NCBI RefSeq assembly: GCF_025564065.1 | Contig: NZ_JAMGZK010000035.1 | Span: 46,485 to 110,484, forward strand | DNA: 64,000 bases | Source of the DNA: Silvania hatchlandensis | Lineage (GTDB): Bacteria; Pseudomonadota; Gammaproteobacteria; Enterobacterales; Enterobacteriaceae | Reading direction: 5' to 3' | In this document: piece by piece, positions 59,689-64,000 of the stretch | Layout: each line of letters begins with the position of its first letter | Numbering within the stretch: the stretch's first letter is position 1 | Position numbers and translations under genes: made by a program | The notes under the pieces: generated by a model | What the model was told of the DNA's origin: nothing | Database searches by the model: none | The model's input: the letters and a program-made list of their open reading frames with translations, nothing else

Positions 59689-60342
59689 ATGGCACGAAAA
59701 ACCAAACAACAAGCACTTGAGACACGCCAGCACATTCTTGATGTTGCTATGCGCTTGTTTTCGCAACAGGGTGTCTCTTCGACCTCACTGGCGCAGATTG
59801 CTCAGGCTGCTGGCGTAACCCGCGGTGCGATTTATTGGCATTTCAAAAATAAGTCTGATTTATTTAGTGAAATTTGGGAGCTGTCAGAATCCAGTCTTGG
59901 GGATCTCGAGACTGAGTATCGGGCAAAATTCCCTGACGATCCACTCTCAGTTTTGAGAGAAATTCTGGTCTATATCCTTGAGGCGACTGTTATTGAAGAG
60001 CGCCGCCGTCTGATGATGGAGATTATTTTCCACAAATGCGAGTTTGTCGGAGAGATGGCGATCGTGCAACAGGCGCAGCGCAGTTTATGTCTGGAAAGTT
60101 ACGATCGTATTGAACAAACGTTGATGCACTGTATAAAAGCCAGGATGCTGCCGGCCAATTTGCTCACCCGCCGCGCGGCGATCCTGATGCGCAGCTATAT
60201 CTCCGGCATTATGGAAAACTGGCTGTTTGCCCCGCAGTCGTTCGATCTGCACCGCGAAGCCCGCGACTACGTGGCTATCCTGCTTGAAATGTATCAGCTT
60301 TGCCCAACCCTGCGCGCCCCGTCCGATTCGCCCTCTGCCTGA
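59689..60342 (+). CDS. acrR: AcrR TetR-type repressor
   Basis: A 217-residue TetR-family repressor of acrAB. The N-terminal DNA-binding domain reads [20 protein letters not shown] and then [19 protein letters not shown] near 33-51; the C-terminal helical domain binds varied drugs. It is intact, two residues longer than E. coli AcrR at the C-terminus, so the pump should be under normal control. Confidence 0.97.
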   Translation: MARKTKQQALETRQHILDVAMRLFSQQGVSSTSLAQIAQAAGVTRGAIYWHFKNKSDLFSEIWELSESSLGDLETEYRAKFPDDPLSVLREILVYILEATVIEERRRLMMEIIFHKCEFVGEMAIVQQAQRSLCLESYDRIEQTLMHCIKARMLPANLLTRRAAILMRSYISGIMENWLFAPQSFDLHREARDYVAILLEMYQLCPTLRAPSDSPSA

Positions 60343-60453
60343 TCGCCCAGGAATTGTCCTGGACCCAACAGTTGATGCTATTTTGCACCTGGCCGCCGTG
60401 ATATTCTTCACGCCGGTCTCTTTGGTCATTCATCACACAAATTACTTATAACT

Positions 60454-63400
60454 ATGTCGCACTACACACACAGACAGCATCCTATATTTATTCTTATTTT
60501 TCTCTTTTTTCTCAGTTTTATGGCGGCGCCTGCCGCGTTTGCCCGTGCTGATAATGCCAATGACACGCCAACGCGTGCAGACGTGCAAACCCAGCTCGAT
60601 GCGCTGAGCAAACAAAAAGAGCTTAATCCCCAGGATAAGCTGATTCAGCAGGATCTTACTGAGACCCTGGAAACGCTCGATAAGCTTGAGCGCATCAAAG
60701 CCGAAACCACCCAGCTGCGCCAGAAAGTGGCGCAGGCACCCGAAGCCATGCGTAAGGCAACTGATAGCCTGAACGCCCTGGGTGATGTGGATAACGACGA
60801 TGAAACGCGCAAAACGCTGGCAACACTGTCGCTACGCCAGCTCGAATCGCGGGTGACGCAGGTGCTGGATGATCTGCAAAACGCACAAAGCGATCTTGCG
60901 ACCTACAACAGCCAACTGGTCTCTCTGCAAACGCAGCCCGAGCGCGTGCAGAATGCGATGTACACCGCGTCTCAACAGCTGCAGCAGATCCGTAACCGCC
61001 TGAATGGCACCTCTGCGGGAGAAGCCGCCCTGCGCCCGACCCAGCAAACGCTCCTGCTCACTCAGCAACTGCTGCTTAACGCGCAAATTGACCAGCAGCG
61101 TAAGAGCCTGGAAGGCAATACCGTGCTGCAGGATACCCTGCAAAAACAGCGCGATTATGTCACCGCCAATATCAACCGCCTTGAGCACCAACTGCAGCTG
61201 CTGCAGGAAGCGGTCAACAGCAAGCGGCTTACCCTGACGGAGAAAACCGCGCAGGAGGCCGTTAACCCGGACGAAACCGCGCGTATTCAGCAAAATCCAC
61301 TGGTGAAGCAAGAGCTGGACGTTAACCATCAGCTTAGCCAACGTTTGATTACGGCGACAGAAAACGGCAACACCCTGGTTCAGCAGAACATTAAGGTCAA
61401 AAACTGGCTGGATCGTGCTCTGCAGTCTGAACGCAATATTAAAGAGCAGATCGCGGTGCTGAAAGGCAGCCTGCTGCTGTCGCGTATCCTGTATCAACAG
61501 CAGCAGATATTACCTTCTGCCGATGAGCTGGAGGATATGACCAACCGCATCGCGGACTTGCGTCTTGAACAGTTTGAGGTCAACCAGCAGCGCGACGAGA
61601 TGTTCCAGAGCGATGCCTTTGTCGCCAAAGTAGAAGAAGGGCACGCCAGCGATGTGAATGATGAAGTCCACGATGCGCTGTTGCAGGTGGTGGATATGCG
61701 TCGTGAGCTGCTGGATCAGCTGAACAAACAGCTCGGCAACCAGCTGATGATGGCCATCAACCTGCAGATCAACCAGCAGCAACTGGTGAGCGTTTCCAAA
61801 AGCCTGCAGGAGATCCTGACCCAGCAAATCTTCTGGGTTAACAGCAACAAACCGATGGACTGGGACTGGATTAAATCCTTCCCGGGTATGCTGAAAGACC
61901 AGATTAAAGCGATGAAAATCACCGTTAACTGGGAAAAAGCAGGCCCTGCGGTGGCAATTGCGTTCCTGGCCGGTTTGCCGCTGCTGCTGATTGCTGGCCT
62001 GATCCGCTGGCGTCTCGGCTGGTTGCGAAAGTACCAGGCGAAGCTGGCAAACGAAGTGGGGCAGTTGCGTAACGACAGTCAGCTTCATACCCCGAAAGCC
62101 ATCCTTATCGATCTGATCCGCGCCATGCCGGTGTGCCTGCTGATACTGGCGGCGGGGCTGATCCTGCTGACCATGCAGCTCAACATCAGCGATCTGCTGT
62201 GGGCCTTCAGCAAGAAGCTGGCGCTGTTCTGGCTGGTCTTCGGCCTGTGCTGGAAAGTGCTGGAAAAAGACGGCGTGGCGGTAAGCCACTTCAATATGCC
62301 TGCCCAACTGACCAGCCACTGGCGGCGCCAGATTGTGCGCGTCAGCCTGGCGCTATTGCCGCTTCACTTCTGGTCGGTAGTGTCGGAACTTTCTCCGCTG
62401 CATCTGATGGACGACGTTCTGGGGCAGTTTGTCATCCTGCTGAACCTGCTGCTGATTAGCGTCCTGATGTGGCCGATGTGCCGCGACAGCTGGCGTGATA
62501 AAGAGTCCCATACCATCCGCCTGGCGACGGTGACTATCCTGTCAATCATTCCGCTGGCGCTGATGATCCTGACGGCAACGGGCTATTTCTATACCACGTT
62601 ACGCCTGTCGGGCCGCTGGATTGAAACCGTCTACCTGGTGATCATCTGGAACCTGCTGTACCAGACCGTACTGCGCGGCCTGAGCGTGGCGGCCCGTCGT
62701 ATTGCCTACCGCCGTGCGCTCGCGCGTCGGCAGAATATGGTGAAAGAGGGGGCAGAAGGCGCAGAGCCGCAGGAAGAGCCAACCATCGCCCTGGAGCAGG
62801 TTAACCAGCAGACGCTGCGTATTACCATGCTGGTAATGGTGGCGTTATTTGGCGTGCTGTTCTGGGCTATCTGGTCTGATTTAATCACCGTTTTTGCCTA
62901 TCTCGACAGTATTACCCTGTGGCACTACAACGGCACCGAAGCGGGCGCCGCGGTGGTGAAAAACGTCACTATGGGCAGCCTGCTGTTCGCGCTGGTCTCG
63001 TCGATGGTCGCCTGGGCGTTGATCCGCAACTTACCGGGCCTGCTGGAAGTGCTGGTGCTTTCACGCCTGAACATGCGTCAGGGGGCATCCTACGCCATTA
63101 CCACCATCCTCAACTATGTGATTCTGGTGACGGGCGCGATGACCGTTTTCGGCTCACTCGGGGTCTCCTGGGATAAACTGCAGTGGCTGGCCGCGGCGCT
63201 GTCGGTCGGCCTTGGTTTTGGCTTGCAGGAGATCTTCGGTAACTTCGTCTCCGGTCTGATTATCCTGTTCGAGCGTCCGGTGCGAATCGGCGATACGGTG
63301 ACCATCGGAACCTTCTCCGGGACCGTCAGCAAGATCCGCATCCGTGCGACCACCATCACTGACTTCGATCGTAAAGAGGTGATCATCCCGAACAAAGCAT

Positions 63401-63804
63401 TCGTGACCGAGCGCCTGATCAACTGGTCGCTCTCCGATACCATCACCCGCGTGGTGATCCGTCTCGGCGTGGCCTACGGTTCCGATCTGGATAAAGTGAA
63501 AAAAATCCTGCTGCAGGCGGCAAGTGAGCATCCAAAGGTGATGCACGATCCGGAACCGGCGGTGTTCTTCACCACCTTCGGGCCGAGCACCTTAGATCAT
63601 GAGCTGCGCCTGTACGTGCGTGAACTGCGCGATCGCAGCTACACGGTGGACGAGCTGAACCGCACCATCGAGCGTCTGTGCCGTGAAAACGACATTAACA
63701 TCGCCTTTAACCAGCTTGAAGTTCACCTGCGCAATGAAAAGGGTGACGAGCATACGGAAGTGAAGCGCGAGGTTAAGAGCGATGACCCTAACCCTCTCCC
63801 TTAA
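60454..63804 (+). CDS. mscK: MscK potassium-dependent mechanosensitive channel
   Basis: A 1116-residue large MscS-family channel (formerly KefA). A signal peptide (about 1-31) is followed by a long periplasmic coiled-coil-rich region (to about 480), around ten membrane helices and the C-terminal MscS core: pore helix ALSVGLGFGLQEIFGNFVSGLIILFERP near 912-939, then the beta domain RIGDTVTIGTFSGTVSKIRIR and cytoplasmic cage. It opens under hypoosmotic stress, modulated by external potassium. The last codons and the TAA lie inside a REP-like palindrome. Confidence 0.96.
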   Translation: MSHYTHRQHPIFILIFLFFLSFMAAPAAFARADNANDTPTRADVQTQLDALSKQKELNPQDKLIQQDLTETLETLDKLERIKAETTQLRQKVAQAPEAMRKATDSLNALGDVDNDDETRKTLATLSLRQLESRVTQVLDDLQNAQSDLATYNSQLVSLQTQPERVQNAMYTASQQLQQIRNRLNGTSAGEAALRPTQQTLLLTQQLLLNAQIDQQRKSLEGNTVLQDTLQKQRDYVTANINRLEHQLQLLQEAVNSKRLTLTEKTAQEAVNPDETARIQQNPLVKQELDVNHQLSQRLITATENGNTLVQQNIKVKNWLDRALQSERNIKEQIAVLKGSLLLSRILYQQQQILPSADELEDMTNRIADLRLEQFEVNQQRDEMFQSDAFVAKVEEGHASDVNDEVHDALLQVVDMRRELLDQLNKQLGNQLMMAINLQINQQQLVSVSKSLQEILTQQIFWVNSNKPMDWDWIKSFPGMLKDQIKAMKITVNWEKAGPAVAIAFLAGLPLLLIAGLIRWRLGWLRKYQAKLANEVGQLRNDSQLHTPKAILIDLIRAMPVCLLILAAGLILLTMQLNISDLLWAFSKKLALFWLVFGLCWKVLEKDGVAVSHFNMPAQLTSHWRRQIVRVSLALLPLHFWSVVSELSPLHLMDDVLGQFVILLNLLLISVLMWPMCRDSWRDKESHTIRLATVTILSIIPLALMILTATGYFYTTLRLSGRWIETVYLVIIWNLLYQTVLRGLSVAARRIAYRRALARRQNMVKEGAEGAEPQEEPTIALEQVNQQTLRITMLVMVALFGVLFWAIWSDLITVFAYLDSITLWHYNGTEAGAAVVKNVTMGSLLFALVSSMVAWALIRNLPGLLEVLVLSRLNMRQGASYAITTILNYVILVTGAMTVFGSLGVSWDKLQWLAAALSVGLGFGLQEIFGNFVSGLIILFERPVRIGDTVTIGTFSGTVSKIRIRATTITDFDRKEVIIPNKAFVTERLINWSLSDTITRVVIRLGVAYGSDLDKVKKILLQAASEHPKVMHDPEPAVFFTTFGPSTLDHELRLYVRELRDRSYTVDELNRTIERLCRENDINIAFNQLEVHLRNEKGDEHTEVKREVKSDDPNPLP

Positions 63805-63814
63805 AGGGAGAGGG
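63792..63814. repeat. REP-like palindrome overlapping the mscK stop
   Basis: CCCTCTCCCTT and AAGGGAGAGGG form a hairpin around the mscK stop codon at 63802-63804. It is related to the element at 41281. Confidence 0.75.
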
Positions 63815-63859
63815 AACCGTCTGGAGCAGGCTGAAAGATTATCACCGGTCTGCTTTTCT

Positions 63860-63876
63860 CCCTCTCCCTTTTAGGG
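63860..63876. repeat. Truncated REP-like palindrome at IS junction
   Basis: CCCTCTCCCTTTTAGGG matches the left arm and only the first bases of the right arm of the palindrome; the IS end TGTACAG begins at the next base. Confidence 0.65.
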
Positions 63877-64000
63877 TGTACAGTCCGGGGACATAGTGAA
63901 CACTTGTTCGGGGACATGGTAGACACTTACAACTAAGGCATAAGAACCCGTTTATGGAGCCACTTATGCCCTGGGATGCGAGAGATACCATGTCATTACG
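63877..64000 (+). mobile_element. Left end of an IS481-family insertion sequence (ISKpn28-like)
   Basis: The element starts TGTACAGTCCGGGGACAT, and a second copy of the motif CGGGGACAT-N-GT with ACACTT follows at about 63909-63927, so the end carries tandem transposase-binding-like repeats. A transposase reading frame starts inside. The family name is from memory of the terminal sequence and the transposase start. The right end is outside the window. Confidence 0.75.
63954..64000 (+). CDS. IS481-family transposase, N-terminal fragment
   Basis: The frame reads MEPLMPWDARDTMSLR before the window ends. MPWDxRDTMSLR is the start of IS481-family transposases of the ISKpn28 type, which carry an N-terminal helix-turn-helix and a DDE integrase core. 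Either ATG (63954 or 63966) could be used. Only 15 codons are visible, so intactness cannot be judged. Confidence 0.7.
   Translation, partial: MEPLMPWDARDTMSL

Overview
The window is chromosomal DNA from an enterobacterium, most likely Enterobacter or a near relative such as Lelliottia or Leclercia. About four fifths of it follows the Escherichia coli order cyoEDCBA-ampG-yajG-bolA-tig-clpP-clpX-lon-hupB-ppiD-ybaV-fadM-queC-ybaE-cof-decR-mdlA-mdlB-glnK-amtB-tesB-ybaY-atl-ffs-ybaA-pdeB-ylaC-hha-tomB-acrB-acrA-acrR-mscK, with proteins of near-identical length to those of E. coli. Accessory DNA interrupts this backbone in five places.

Region 1 (1-11960) is the unusual part. It is a tightly packed plus-strand operon, cut by the left window edge, next to the 3' end of the cyo operon. 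It encodes a ketosynthase fused to a dead ketosynthase (chain-length-factor-like), two or three further thiolase-fold proteins with damaged active sites, a LolD-type ABC ATPase, a small exported protein, a LolE/FtsX-type permease, a LolA-like periplasmic protein, a probable outer-membrane beta-barrel, a malonyl-CoA:ACP transacylase-like protein and a polytopic membrane protein. The simplest reading is synthesis of a polyketide- or fatty-acid-like product and its delivery through a dedicated inner membrane - periplasm - outer membrane route. No acyl carrier protein, ketoreductase or dehydratase lies in the window, so the operon must extend left or borrow fatty-acid synthesis enzymes.

Region 2 (12033-12492) faces that operon across a shared terminator. 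It holds one small gene with its own promoter, a GTG start behind a good ribosome site and a 16-residue leader of the double-glycine type found on class II microcins. No immunity or export gene is beside it.

Region 3 (12608-43594) is the conserved backbone: cytochrome bo3 oxidase, muropeptide permease, the trigger factor-ClpP-ClpX-Lon proteostasis genes, HU-beta, PpiD, queuosine synthesis, the cysteine desulfhydrase cdsH with its regulator decR, the MdlAB exporter, the nitrogen-regulated glnK-amtB pair, thioesterase II and 4.5S RNA. Clear regulatory sites include sigma-32 promoters before clpP and lon, a sigma-54 promoter and NtrC box before glnK, and a probable DecR/CyuR box.

Region 4 (43878-50939) is an accessory insert between ffs and ybaA: a two-gene unit with a ribbon-helix-helix-like protein, the divergent yczR/yczE pair with a palindromic operator, and lacI-lacZ with two identical lac operators but no lacY. 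Region 5 (51000-63804) is backbone again, with a stand-alone zinc-independent L36 gene under a Zur-like box, no maa gene between ylaC and hha, the Hha/TomB pair, the AcrAB pump with AcrR and its palindromic operator, and mscK. The right edge (63792-64000) carries REP-like palindromes, one of them apparently interrupted by the left end of an IS481-family element.
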